DNA of 64,000 nt from Babylonia areolata (taxonomy: Eukaryota; Mollusca; Gastropoda; Neogastropoda; Buccinidae). Under the pieces are notes generated by a model that saw only the letters and a program-made list of their open reading frames with translations, searched no databases and had not been told where the DNA came from. Of this stretch, positions 38,336 to 51,000 are shown one piece after another (the first letter of the stretch is position 1; the number at the start of each line of letters is the position of its first letter). Location: NCBI RefSeq assembly GCF_041734735.1, contig NC_134898.1, forward strand, positions 36,310,772 to 36,374,771, in the 5' to 3' direction. The position numbers were made by a program, and so were the translations under genes.

Positions 38336-41159
38336 TGTGATTTGGGTTGTTTACTTGTAGACAGGATCAGTCTTAATGAAGTTCTTGTTGGTTTTGATCA
38401 ATGTTTTTTTGTGTGGTAATAGATCATTATAGATTTTTTTTCTTCACCATATTATCTTTGTGCATATAAGCATGTGTATGGACTGTTATCATGGTTTAGC
38501 AAATATATATATTTAAAAATTAGGCCTCTGTTAAAATTTTGCTTTCTACGTCATGTTCTTTTTTTCCGCAGAACATATTACCTTCTAAAATTGATGGGCA
38601 TAGAAACTGTTAGTATTCTTTTTATAAATGACAGGAAGAAAAACGTGTGTGTTTATGCATGAGCTTAAGATTTTGGTTTCTAGGAGGCATGTTCTACTCC
38701 TTTCTAAACTTGATTTCAAGAGCATCCCCCACCATCCCCTTCCCTTCGCTCCATCAGTTGTCAACCAAAGTGCGGCTTGTAATCCACCATGGTGTCCCAT
38801 ATTGACCTCAGGTTTTTCCTCTCTCCCATGCCTTCTCCAAATATTTGTTATCTCTTACATGCCATTTCTATGTAAGAAAAAACAAGCATAAGAGAAAGTC
38901 TTGAGATCATGTTGATGATGTCAGAAAATCAGCTTGTATTCACTGTTTTTTTGTTGTTGTTTTTTCTCCCCAGTTGTTAAAATTCTTCAAATTTCTTTTG
39001 TTGATTTATTCCAGTTGTTAAATTGAGATTTCTTTGTTGATTTGTTCCAGTTGTTGAATGTATTTTTCTCTTTCATGTTGAGTATGATAGTAATGAACTT
39101 CTGTTCCTCCCCTCCCCCTCCCTCAGCTCCACCCCACACCCACCCACCTGATCTCGTCCTGCCACTTTGATAGTACTCTAATTCATTTAGAAAGGATCAC
39201 AGCTGAGGTCTAGGAATGTTACTGGCACAACCAGTATGCTGCTTCACTTCATGTACAAGGTGACGATTACTTACACATTGGTCTGTTTATACCAGTGTTG
39301 TGCTTCGTACATTACTAAACAGAAGGTTGCTTTATTGGTATCCATGGAGATAATGCTGCACAGATGTTTTGGGGTTGTTGTTTTTTTTTTATCAGTCTCT
39401 CATGAACATTTTTTTTGCCTTGATAATGGTCGTATTTCTTTCCAAACAGCTGAGTCACAGTCCCCCCACTGCATCCCTCCCTTCCACCTCTTTTGTTTGA
39501 AATTGCTGGAGGCCTTTAGCCCATGTGATTATTCGCAAGTATTATGATCAGACTGCATAATGATCTCTTGTCTGGTTTTTTTTTTTTTTTATATGATTTT
39601 TGCCCTTCACTTTGTTTCCCCAGCCCCTCCTCTTACCCAGCCTTGTTGGACTGGCCTTGGTATAAATATGATCATGTTTGGGGATGTCATTGCTTGTAAA
39701 TATGATGAATAGGTTATGCCCATTTTGTTTGAAAGAACAGTTGTCACCAGCATATACGACTCAAACCAGATTTCTACATTTAATTGGATGTTCAAGAGTT
39801 TTTGAGTTCATGTGTGCTTCAGTAGATGGGAATTGCCTTTGCTGATGAGGGGACTTGTTTAAAGGTGAAATTCCATAGACACCCCCCTCCCCCTCCCCCC
39901 CCACATAAAAAAAAAGTGAAATTTGCATGTGAAGACTTCATGTGAAATTTGCATGCAAAGAAAAACAAGAAAAAGCTCACCACCCAAAGATGTGAAAAAT
40001 TCCCTCCAGTTTTGATTGAAACCATGGCACCATTACAATCAAAGCAAGCACCCTTTGTGGAAAACGATAATTTTGAATAGAGTCTTGATATGGAAGAAGT
40101 ATGAAGCAAAGCGGAAGCACTGATTAATTATGGGTGAAAAACATTTTGAAGCTCAGGCAGCAGAAGGGTGCTTCCAACAATCTGATCTAGGTGCTTGGTT
40201 TTGATGAAGATCCCTGGAAGAAATTCATGTTTCTAACAACAAAGCAACTTGCTTAAATAAAGGGCTTGGTATAGGGGAATCTCTTTCAACACTGCCTCAG
40301 TTGAGAAGGGATCTGCCCAAAAGATTGGTAAAATTCGCATGCAGTTTTTGCACAATTTGGGTCTAAGGATTCATTTAATGACAAAAAAGGTGGATGTGGA
40401 TTTTTTTTCTTTCAACGCAAGTTGACATTGTTTGTTTTTTGTTTGTTTGTTTTTTTGGGGTTTTTTTTGTGTGTGTGTCTACGGAATTTCACTTTAACAG
40501 TTTTAGGGCACTGGAGGCGTTTTTTCCTGATGGCTGTGCTTCCTGGATTGTTTCATGAACAGTGTCTTTTGGAAGGGGTGTGGTTGTGTAAAGTATATCC
40601 TGGGTGAGATCTGTTATATCCTGATTGTTAAAAACACACATAATGCTGTATAACCAGATGATTTTTTTACTTTAGCTTGCATATTTAAGACTTAGCTGTT
40701 GCTATCTTTTTGTTTTTGTTTTCTTCTGCTTTTTTTTTTCAAGAAGAGGATAATTTCACTTCTAGAAAAGAAAAAAAAGATGCGGCAAGTTAAAAGCACC
40801 TTGTTATCTGTATATGATTTTTGTGATTATGCAACTTTCATGAAGAACATTCTGTTTCAATTTTTCTTTCTTCTTTTTACATTTATGGATAGTTTCAGCC
40901 ATAGTTTTTTCACCAGCAAGAGTCGGTTAAGGTCAGTCAAATCAAATCAAATCAAATCAAAAATACTTTGTTAATCCATATGGAAATGAATTTGTAAAAA
41001 TTTAAAAGGTCACATTGTTCATTTTGTTGTTATGATGTTTAGTGTAGAAGTGGAACATTTTTTCATCTTTCTGGATAAGGGGAATGGGGGGAGGGGAAGG
41101 GGCAGTGGAGAGTTGGGGGTGGGGGTGAGGTGGATGGAAGAAAATGGTAGTGGTGACAA
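38336..41159 (+). other. Copy 1 of a duplication spanning the scaffold gap
   Basis: From TGTGATTTGGGTTG at 38336 to AAAATGGTAGTGGTGACAA at 41159 this non-coding stretch is repeated in order at 41260..44079. It holds no recognised gene. A (TCAAA)n word at 40935..40975 followed by TTGTTAATCCATATGGAAA looks like the tail of a minus-strand retroelement. Confidence 0.93.
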
Positions 41160-41259
41160 NNNNNNNNNNNNNNNNNNNNNNNNNNNNNNNNNNNNNNNNN
41201 NNNNNNNNNNNNNNNNNNNNNNNNNNNNNNNNNNNNNNNNNNNNNNNNNNNNNNNNNNN
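41160..41259. other. Scaffold gap of exactly 100 N
   Basis: One hundred N, the conventional placeholder for a gap of unknown size. Confidence 0.99.
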
Positions 41260-44079
41260 TGTGATTTGGGTTTGTTTTTTTTTAAACGGGATCATTTAAT
41301 GAATTCTTTTTGGTTTTATATGTTTTTTTGTGTGGTAATAGATCATTTTAGATTTTTTTTCTTCACCATATTATCTTTGTGCATATAAGCTGTGTATGGA
41401 CGTTATCATGGTTTAGCAAATATATATATTTAAAAATTAGGCCTCTGTTAAAATTTTGCTTTCTAGTCATGTTTTTTTTTTCCGCAGAACATATTACCTT
41501 CTAAATGATGGGCATAGAAATGTTAGTATTCTTTTATAAATAAACAGGAAGAAAAACGTGTGTGTTTTATGCATGAGCTTAAGTTTTTGGTTTCTGGAGG
41601 CATGTTCTCTCCTTTCTAAACTTGATTTCAAGAGCACCCCCACCATCCCCTTCCCTTCGCTCCATCATTGTCAACCAAAGTGCGGCTTGTAATCCACCAG
41701 GGTTTGTCCCTATTGACCTCAGGTTTTTCCTCTCTCCCATGCCTTTCCCTCCAAATATTTGTTATCTCTTACATGCCATTTCTATGTAAGAAAAAACAAG
41801 CATAAGAGAAATTTCTTGAGATCATGTTGATGATGTCAAAAAATCAGCTTGTATTCACTGTTTTTTTGTTGTTGTTTTTTCTCCCAGTTGTTAAAAATTC
41901 TTAAAAATTTCTTTTGTTGATTTATTCCAGTTTTTAAAATTTGAGATTCTTTGTTGATTTGTTCCAGTTGTTGTTTGTATTTTTCTCTTTCATTTTGAGT
42001 ATGATAGTAATGAACTTCTGTTCCTCCCCTCCCCCTCCCTCACTCCCCCCAAAACCCACCCACCTGATCTCATCCTGCCACTTTGATAGTACTTTTAATT
42101 CATTTAGAAAGGATCACAGCTGAGGTCTAGGAATGTTACTGGCACAACCAGTATGCTGCTTCACTTCAGTACAAGGTGACGATTACTTACACATTGGTCT
42201 GTTTATACCAGTGTTGTGCTTCGTACATTACTAAACAGAAGGTTGCTTTATTGGTATCCATGGAGATAATTGCTGCACAGATGTTTTGGGGTTTTTGGGT
42301 TTTTTTTTTATCAGTCTCTCATGAACATTTTTTTTGCCTTGATAATGGTCGATTTCTTTCCAACAGCTGAGTCACAGTCCCCCCACTGCATCCCTCCCTC
42401 CACCCTTTTGTTTGAAATTGCTGGAGGCCTTTAGCCCCTGTGATTATTCGCAAGTTTTATGATCAGACTGCATAAGATCTCTGTCTGGTTTTTTTTTTTT
42501 TTTTATATGATTTTTGCCCTTCACTTTGTTTCCCCAGCCCCTCCTCTTACCCAGCCTTGTTGGACTGGCCTTGGTATAAATATGATCATGTTTGGGGATG
42601 TCATTGCTTGTAAATATGATGAATAGGTTATGCCCATTTTGTTTGAAAGAACAGTTGTCACCAGCAATACGACTCAAACCAGATTTCTACATTTAATTGG
42701 ATGTTCAAGAGTTTTTTTAGTTCATGTGTGCTTCAGTAGATGGGAATTGCCTTTGCTGATGAGGGGACTTGTTTTTAAAGGTGAAATTCCATAGACACCC
42801 CCCCCCCCCCCTCCCCCCCCACATAAAAAAAAAGTGAAATTGCATGTGAAGACTTCATGTGAAATTTGGGATGCAAAGAAAAACAAGAAAAAACTCACCA
42901 CCCCAAAAATGTGAAAAATTCCCTCCAGTTTTGATTGAACCATGGCACCATTACAATCAAAGCAAGCACCCTTTGTGGAAAACGATAATTTTGAATAGAG
43001 TCTTGGGTATGGAAGAAGTATAAGCAAAGCGGAAGCACTATTAATTATGGGTGAAAAACTTTTTGAAGCTCAGGCAGCAGAAGGGTGTTTCCCAACAATC
43101 TGATCTAGGTGCTTGGTTTTGATGAAGATCCCTGGAAGAAATTCTGTTTCTAAAAACAAAGCAACTTGCTTAAATAAAGGGCTTGGTATAGGGGAATCTC
43201 TTTCAACACTGCCTCAGTTGAGAAGGGATCTCCCCAAAAAGATTGGAAAAAATTCGCATGCAGTTTTTGCACAATTTGGGTCTAAGGATTCATTTAATGA
43301 CAAAAAAGGTGGATGTGGATTTTTTTTCTTTCACGCAAGTTTACATTGTTTGTTTTTTGTTTGTTTGTTTTTTTGGGTTTTTTTTTGGTGTGTGTTCTAC
43401 GGAATTTCCCTTTAACAGTTTAGGGCACGGAGGCGTTTTTCCTGAGGCTGGCTTCCTGGATTGTTTTTATGAACAGTGTCTTTTGAAGGGGTGTGGTTGT
43501 GTAAAGTATATCCTGGTGAAAATTGTTATATCCTGATTGTTAAAAACACACATAATGCTTGTTAACCAGATGATTTTTTTACTTTAGCTTGCATATTTAA
43601 GACTTAGCTGTTGCTATCTTTTTGTTTTTTTTTTCTTCTGCTTTTTTTTTTTCAAGAAGAGGATAATTTCACTTTTTAGAAAAGAAAAAAAAGATGCGGC
43701 AAGTTAAAAGCACCTTGTTATCTGTATATGATTTTTGTGATTATGCAACTTTCATGAAGAACATTCTGTTTAAATTTTTTCTTTCTTCTTTTTACATTTA
43801 TGGATAGTTTCGGGCCATAGTTTTTTCACCACCCAAGAGTCGTTAAGGTCAGTCAAATCAAATAAAAAAATCAAATCAAAAATATTTTGTTAATCCATAT
43901 GGAAATAAATTTTGTAAAATTTAAAAGGTCACATTGTTCTTTTTGGGTTGTTTGATGTTTAGTGTAGAAGTGGAACATTTTTTCATCTTTCTGGATAAGG
44001 GGAATGGGGGGGGGGAAGGGCAGTGGAGAGTTGGGGGTGGGGGGTGAGGTGGATGGAAGAAATGGTAAGTGGTGAAAAA
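41260..44079 (+). other. Copy 2 of the duplication, probable unmerged contig end
   Basis: Starts right after the gap with TGTGATTTGGGTTTG and follows copy 1 for 2.82 kb. The differences are mostly gained or lost bases in homopolymers (for example GGGGTTTTTGGGTTTTTTTTT against GGGGTTGTTGTTTTTTTTTT) and small deletions. This fits a less-polished end of the next contig or a second haplotype. Confidence 0.9.
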
Positions 44080-45160
44080 AATTTAAAACCCAACAGTCCA
44101 TACATAAGTGAAACATGAGCATCATTTGATGCTCAGTATGACGTAAAATGAGCGTTAAAAAGAAAGAAAAAAAGGGGATAGGGACACATTTTCGTCGGCC
44201 GCAGGAAAGTGCCACTCATGAAAGTGCCAAAACAACCGGTTGGTGCACGTGGGAGTTTGAATAGTTTTCTCCTCCATTGTGATCCAGCCCCAGAACTGGC
44301 TCATTCGCACTCTGGTTTTAAAAGGTCTGCTGAAACCTTTGTCGTGTGATGGACAAGATATTTTACTTCTTTGTTTTAAAATCACTGGGGACTGCTTTTT
44401 AAGTGAGCCCGAAAAGTTTTTGCGTGTTCACGGGGACAGGTCTTCCATATCAGGTAATGGGTGTAATTGGGGTCCTGATTTTCTATCTGTTTGTTTGTTG
44501 TCTGTGTTATTTTTTCTCCCTTCCCCACAGGGGCAGAATTTCTGTGTTGTATCGCTTGAAATCAGCTGGATGTAAAGTTAATTCGAGATAGTGGCTGTGT
44601 GTAAGTGTGAAAAACATAAGGGCAAGATTCTTCCACATAAATGTGCCTTTTCTGTATTGTTGGACTCGAGGCAGGTATACAGATCTGGGCAAGGTTGACA
44701 GGTCTGCATATGTGAGCGGCTTCAGGCTGTATTTGCATCATTGACAGATGATTTTTTGTGAGTTGGATTTGTTACGATGAATATCGGTGATGGAGCTTGC
44801 GTGGATTCATTAAAAACAACTTTCTTCACCACTTAAGAATTACGTGTGAATTTAGGTGTGTTTCATGTGCGTTTACAAATAGTATGCCCGAGTATGTGCA
44901 AGTGGGGAGTTGAGTGTGCATTAGATATAATGAAAAAAATAAAAACTTTGTATTTTTTCGGATTGTATTCAGCCGTGCACATAACATGATAAATTGGCAA
45001 CAAACAGAGCAATGAGTTTGGCGCACACGTTGTCCTGACAGCTGTACCTCACTTTTGGAACTGGGGATGGAATACTCAGTATGAAGTATCAATACTTTCT
45101 TAAGGCTGGTACGTCCGTCCGTCTGTCAAGTTTTTCCATCCTCCGTAATCACTGTCAGTC

Positions 45161-45200
<40 letters not shown>

Positions 45201-45284
45201 CTGTGCATGCTGTGTAGAAGTAAGGTTAACTGTGTCTGTGGGAAACGTTAAACATGCCATGTACGAAAACAGTGCGGTTTATTG
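44080..45284. other. No recognised gene
   Basis: Mixed unique sequence after the duplicated block, with a (CT)n array at 45160..45196. Short open frames have no recognisable domain. Confidence 0.5.
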
Positions 45285-45525
45285 GGAAATGTGGAGTCGT
45301 TGCCTACAGTGGTAATGGGTCCGCGTAGGAAGCGAAGAATCTTAAGCGCACAGGATCGATTCCCACAGTCGCCAGTGTTTTCCTGTCCCTCCACTAACAC
45401 TCGAGTGGTGGTCTGCCATTGTGTGCTGCACTGTATCCCCCATTCTCTCTCAGTGAGAGCAGCTGATTTCACAACAGAAGTATGTTATGACAGAGGTTTT
45501 AATACAGTACAACGCAATGGAATGT
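45285..45525 (+). mobile_element. Diverged tRNA-derived SINE
   Basis: TGGAGTCGTTGCCTACAGTGG, AGGAAGCGAAGAATCTTAAG, GGATCGATTCCCACAGTCG, CCCTCCACTAACACTCGAGT and the end GCAGCTGATTTCACAACAG ... AATACAGTACAACGCAA follow the SINE at 12794..13194. The central part is deleted. Confidence 0.72.
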
Positions 45526-45715
45526 ATAACACTACATGTTTGCTTGCCTTGGTCCTCAGCTCCGTGGGGAATCCGCGGTACACTGCGATGCTGACTCGTG
45601 CACTGACCACCTGCCATTCTTGACGAGCGAGGTTGTGAGGGTGACATGTCTCCAGCAATGTCAGCACTGCCTCCCCTCTTCAATCGTCAGGACCAATCAG
45701 AAAAAGAAGGGTCTG

Positions 45716-48262
45716 ACAATCAAATCAAATCAAATCAATCAAAAACACTTATATTAATCCACATAAATTGAAGTTTGCAATCATCAGCTCAATGTAAACA
45801 CTGGCATAAAATCAGCTCAAGAATAACTGGAAAACAGAGGATTAAAACTAGTTCAAATTAAGAATGCCCAATAACTGACGATCTACATAACCGCCGCTCC
45901 CGCGCTCCGCCTACCCGCTCCCCACACGAGCCACACACACATACCTCATGTTTGTAAGCCAATAGGGTATTGCACCACAATATGAGACAAATTAAAACAT
46001 CCCAACAAAAAAAGGGTATGAAGATGATCACTAAAAAGTGACATGCACGCACGGGCACTGCGCGCAACACATCCCACACACACATACAGCGATCACATGG
46101 TGCTCACGTACAGCACACACGTTTAAGGACCATACGTGTATTGTTCAACCAATACATTAATAAGAACTTCAATGGAATGAAATCGTATAGTGTAAGTAGA
46201 AAAAGCACACACACACTACCACACTCAGGTCACTACACTAGCGCGCTGACACACAAACACGAAATCAGAGCACATAACCATATGTCACGCCAATCTATAT
46301 ATAAGAACATTAGAACTTATGCGGTATACATGAAAATCCAAGTAAAGGATAAGAACATATTTAAAAATCACTATTCCGATCACACACCCACAAAAATGCT
46401 TGCTTGCTGGCCGTGCCCCCCCCCCCCCCTCACGTTACGTACTGCGCTCAGTTCGTGCACATATCACCATAATGTCTGCTCCCATACACTGCTCGTCAGC
46501 TGGTGAAGTTCAGATTTGTTGTAGCGAAGGGGCTTGGGGGGGTATGGAGGGGTTCACTTCAGTTATTGGATGTTTTTGATTGTGTGCGCGAATGCTGTAG
46601 GAAATGAAATGAATTAATTATCTAATGTTCTGCGCGTGGTAGCTCTAAACCTACCAACTTATTGTCGGACCATTCGCTATTAATGTCATCATGTAGTTGG
46701 TGTCTTAACGGTCGGTCAACGGAATTGTGTCATTAGTCGGTCAGTCAGTTTCTATGTGCAAAGTCGCGAAAGGTGTCCTGTCTAATACCCACCACCGCCA
46801 CCGACGCTTTCGCTTAATGACGTTTGTCCAACCGTCTTTGTCATGTTTGTCAGGTTTCCTCGCGTTGCTCCCCCCACAGCACACGGCTCACGTATGTGAA
46901 AACAGACTACGGAACAACAGAAGTGTAAAACATTTGGGCATCTGCCTTGCATACTTAAAATATTCAGTTTTTTCTACTCGCAACAGTAGCATGCGACAGT
47001 TGCCGTTTTTAATGAGTGCAGTTGGAGTTTGTTCATTCCAAGACAGCATATTGTCGATTATCACACCGAGATATTGTATGAGTCTACTTTTTTCGATCCA
47101 CTTCATTTTTTGTGATGATTTTACTTAAGATAGGTGTGATGAGCTCTGTTTTCTGAAGTCGATTACAAGCTCTTTGTTTTGCCAACAATCAGCACAAGAA
47201 ATTTTCTTCAACACATTCACAAACCCTGTCAATTTCTCTTCGGTAGGTCAGTGTCCCTCGTCATCATTAATAAGTTCCTGTCAGTTGTCGGAAGGTCATC
47301 GCAAACCTTAACGAGGGGACATGAATTGTCAACATCTGCATTAGCCGTATACGAAGGTAGAAAAGAAAAGCGAGAGGACTGTATCCTTTTGTGTTTGGCA
47401 CCTGTGTTTGTGAAAGAGAACTAGTAGACATAAATGTCATTTAATTTACAAACGAGCCTTTAGTAAAGATAGTCTAAAGACACCTCAAAAATGGTGTCGG
47501 AAAAGCGAGTCCCATGTGCATCAGCTTTTGTTTTGCTAAGAGGAGAGGTGTGAATTGTATTAAAAGCACTAGAAAAATCAAAGAACAGTCAAGCGGACCC
47601 AGGTATTTAGATTTGTCTAGGGTTGTTCATAGAATATTTGTCAAGACAAACATATTGCAGTCACCTCGTACTCGTACTTGTGATTTCTCTGTATTCAGAA
47701 TTGCAAGGGATTTCTATAAGATGGTTTGACAGACTCCAGCAAAAAGACAAGTCTCAACTCTGCTCAAAACTTTCATTCAGCATAGCAGATAAGTCAGTGC
47801 TACAGACGGGAGTCTTTCAGTACCATGAGACCTGGCGGTGTTTATCTTGGTAGGTATAACAGGTGTATAAAAGCAGAAGTTTTCTCAGTAGATGTATTTT
47901 GTCGCATTCACTAAGAGACTGATTAAGAAATATTATGTTAAATAAAATCTGGTATAGCTGAGCTGCACAGATATTCAGTGTATTTTGATCGATCATAAGC
48001 ACAGGACCAGGTGCTTTGTGTGGTTGGTTTCATCTCGTTTTAAATTGGAAAGCACTTCCGTTTTCAGACACAACGGCGATCATTCGTCCGTTCTTAACAT
48101 TTTAAAATATCGCGGTAAAGATCTTGTCTTTCTGCGCTTAAATCGTGACAGATCAAAACGAGCAAAAAAGTCATTCAGTTTGTTTGCCTTCTTCTTGTCT
48201 TCTAGATGGATGTTTAAAACCGTATCTTCCCGCGCCTTGGCCTACTTTTAGTACTCCTACTT
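45716..48262 (-). mobile_element. Decayed LINE (CR1/Rex-like) with (GATTT)n tail
   Basis: On the reverse strand the element starts near 48262 and ends near 45716 in TAATAAAGTGTTTTTGATTG plus GATTT repeats. Coding remnants in several frames, in the expected order, are KKANKLNDFFARFDLSRFK, a linker with CAAQLYQILFNIIFLNQSLS, the RT block near 47600..47400, and YLGVIIDNMLSWNE near 47070. The order matches CR1/Rex-type LINEs. Many frameshifts and stops make it inactive. The long 3' UTR (about 46700..45735) is GT-rich on the minus strand. Confidence 0.7.
46888..47106 (-). pseudogene. LINE RT C-terminal remnant
   Basis: A 72-residue open stretch reads YLGVIIDNMLSWNEQTPTA and CRMLLLRVEKTEYFKYARQM. 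The YLGVxID-LSW word is characteristic of the segment after the RT catalytic box in CR1/Rex-type elements. It belongs to the decayed element at 45716..48262. Confidence 0.75.
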
Positions 48263-48922
48263 CATTAGGTTCATCCCTTCCCCAGCGCCCCTTTCATGTT
48301 GTGCTTGAGTAATTTTGGTTTAGGGTCTATGTTGTCAGTTCCGCTTATAGTTTTCTCTGCCCTCGTTGCAGTCATTTCGCTCACTTCTTCACCTGTCTTT
48401 GTTGCTGTCCCTAATCTCTCTTTTACCCCTCCCTTGAAAGCATTTTTTCTTGAGCCTTGAAGAGTAACCCTGTATGATCCGTATTCGAAATCCAGGGTTG
48501 TGTTGAATGGCAAAAGATTTTAACGCATCTCTAGCTGGAACAACAACAAACTTCAACAAAACTTAATGTAATCTGTAACTGTATCTGCTCATCTCACATA
48601 CATGGTCCTTGGCCTCAACAAAGACCTTCCAGTCCTGTGGCACTCAAAACAGCCTCTTAAGGAGTCAATGGAGTCAGCTGACCATCACGCACTGACACTT
48701 TCACAGCGCAGACGTTTCACTAAAGGTCTTGTTAACGTGGCAAGCAGATAGGTTAGGTCTGTGGTCAAACGTCCAAGGGGTGGCGAGCTGTACAGAAGAA
48801 ATAAGAAATCCGGTTTACATTAGAATAAAAACAAATCAATGTTTCTTGTTACTCGGCGGGTTGGGACAGTAACAATGCTGGGTAAAGATTTTGTGGAAGT
48901 GTCTTTTAAAAGAGAACAGTGA
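48263..48922. other. No recognised gene
   Basis: Unique sequence between the decayed LINE and a TATA-containing promoter. No domain or repeat recognised. Confidence 0.5.
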
Positions 48923-48929
48923 TATAAAA
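48923..48929 (+). promoter_or_regulatory. TATA box of a possible secreted-protein gene
   Basis: TATAAAA at 48923 is followed about 30 bp later by a plausible start region (48950..48957) and, 30 bp further, by an ATG that opens a signal peptide. The spacing is that of a TATA promoter with a short 5' UTR. Confidence 0.4.
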
Positions 48930-48986
48930 TCCGCCGGTTAAAAGTTTCAAAGAGTCAGGTGCCTTTAGCCGTCAGATCGAGTGAGT

Positions 48987-49034
48987 ATGTGGCTGCAGCT
49001 TGCGTTCTTCTCTTCACTCCTGGCACTTGCTTTG
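48987..49034 (+). CDS. Possible first coding exon, signal peptide only
   Basis: ATG at 48987 opens MWLQLAFFSSLLALAL, a textbook signal-peptide core, and is followed by a donor-like GTGGGT at 49035. Read straight on, the frame stops soon after, so it would need splicing. I cannot find the next exon. The downstream sequence is SINE, low-complexity sequence and the virus-like element. It could be a chance hydrophobic stretch. Confidence 0.35.
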
Positions 49035-49182
49035 GTGGGTACATAATACACAGGAAGAGCCCTTTGTCATTTGCCACGTGATAGAAATTCCGCGTGGCCA
49101 AGTAGTATGGTGCCTGAATCAAGGGTCATGAACTCTAACACAGGTGAGCGATACCCTTTTGTGTGACAGTGATATTGTTTGA

Positions 49183-49333
49183 AGTTTCAGTTTCAGTTCC
49201 CAGTAGCTCAAGAGTCACATAACGTCACTGCTTCGGACAAAACCATAGACGCTACACCACATCTGCCAAGCAGATGCCTGAACACATGCCACGTAACCCA
49301 AACCGCGCTTATCAGGCCTTGAAAAAAAAAAAA
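49183..49333 (-). mobile_element. Snail-type SINE, reverse copy
   Basis: The complement reads CAAGGCCTGATAAGCGCGGT, GGCATGTG, CATCTGCTTGGCAGATGTGG, TTTGTCCGAAGCAGTGACGT and ends in (AACTGA)-type repeats, matching 5451..5585. A poly-A stretch on the plus strand follows its 5' end. Confidence 0.75.
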
Positions 49334-50099
49334 AATTGTTTTGTTAGAAAAAACACACACCCTCACCTCCCCCTTCTCTTGCTGCAGGTTCCACGCAATA
49401 GGTATCTTAAGATAGTGGGGGGTTCTAATATACAACTATTTTGGAGGCGTATTAGCTTGTGTATAAGGCCCTCGGGAAGCATAAAAAAAAATTTGTGAGG
49501 CCAAGGACCAGTAGTATGAGTTGGGCGGAGATAAAATGACCCTCAAGGCAATGAAAAAAAAAATATATATAGTTAAAACAAGATTATAAGTGTATGAGTC
49601 TGGGCCAAATCACAAGATAAAAAAAAATGGTTGGATATGTTGTAGGGGGGCGAAACGGTCATGGGGGGGGTGGTCTAAAAACAACCGACCCCAGCTGGCC
49701 AAAACCGCGCATACCGCCCTCAAGCATCATAAAAAAAAATCTAGATAAAACCAGTTTTTATGGATAACCAGTACGTGTGATGGAGAGCGAGAAACGGACG
49801 CCCCGGTTCCCCGGTGTGTGCAGCGACCGGGGCAGTGTGTATGTGCGGCTGTGTAGTGGGAGTGGTTCCCGCCAGCACAGTGCCTTCTTCCCGCGCGCGC
49901 GAGATTGTGATCACCGCGCTACCCTATAAAGAAAAAGATTATATTGTCTATATAGAAAAAATAATGCCTATTTCCGCATTAAACATTTGTGAGTTACCCC
50001 GCCCAAGTTCAACAATAGAAGTATGTGGTCGAGCTATGCATGGGGCTCTATTAGTAAAGATCATTTTAGAAGGTAGCATATAAAAGGCATGTGCACTTC
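49334..50099. other. A-tract-rich stretch, no gene
   Basis: Contains repeated words of the type CCCTCAAG(G/C)(A/C)...AAAAAAAA near 49463, 49531 and 49710. CCAAAACCGCGCATACCGCC at 49695 resembles the SINE border at 49296. A GC-rich patch follows at 49800..49910. The left end of the virus-like element may lie here, but I see no clear terminal repeat. Confidence 0.4.
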
Positions 50100-50159
50100 C
50101 AGTAGCTTGTAAAAAATGCACCTTTATGTACGTACGAAGTAATGATAATTTGTTGTAAC

Positions 50160-51000
50160 AGTAAGCATAAAAAAGAGCAGCCTCCTCCCATGGAGAAAAA
50201 GATTGATCCTAATATCCCGATTGTGGAGAACAGTTCCAGCTGAAAAACTCTGAGGATGATCATGATGACGAAGAAGAAATTGACCTCTTTATTGAAACTT
50301 ATTCAAGAGGGTATATTCCACCCTTGGGTCTGAGAGGTAATCAATGGATTCAGAGATTGAGATGTCAACATTGTTAAAAAAAAATTAATCCTAGTTATAG
50401 AAAAAAAATCTAATAGATATATATAGGGATAAAAATGGTGCGCAACGATATTCTGAAAAATGATTACCGTGATTCTCGCTTCAAGAAAAGAGATTATCCA
50501 ATCATGAATCTATGAATAAAACAGAGTTGATTAAAGCACGGGGTTTGATGCTTGGAGGGTGAGAACCAATGCTACCTAAAGATATCGCACGAAAGCTCAA
50601 AAGTTCGTGGTTTGTGAGTAGAATGAAAAAAGATGAAACTTATTAAAAATTATACGTAAAGCTACAACATAAAGCTAATCCATCGAGGAGTATTAGTGGT
50701 ATATTATTAAAAATTATAAACTTGCGGCTCTTCCACATGAAATAGATCCGCTTTTCGGATGATTATGATTGAGTAAAGTGGCACTATTACCAAAGATCTA
50801 TTCCACTGACCACAACGAAAAATATTGGTTTTCTAGACGGTGGGAGTTTGGTCAAAGTAAAAATAAAGATACTACTGTAGCTGTCTTTCGATCGGAGATA
50901 TCTCTAGATGCTTTATTGATGTTGTTAGATGATGGCAAGATATTGTAAAAACGAAAATAAAAGCAGAATTTTGATTAAAGAATACGAAACGATTTAGACA
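50160..51000 (+). pseudogene. Polinton-type conserved gene remnant, broken
   Basis: Short recognisable stretches such as EEEIDLFIETYSRGYIPP, MNKTELIKARGLMLGG, PKDIARKLKSSWFVSRM and LPKIYSTDHNEKYWFSRRWEF belong, from memory, to a conserved gene of these elements in invertebrate genomes. Its function is unknown to me. The copy is broken several times and is a fossil. Confidence 0.55.

Noticed and set aside
38336-44079. A genuine segmental duplication of 2.8 kb
   Set aside because: It straddles a 100-N gap exactly, and the differences are of the homopolymer error type.
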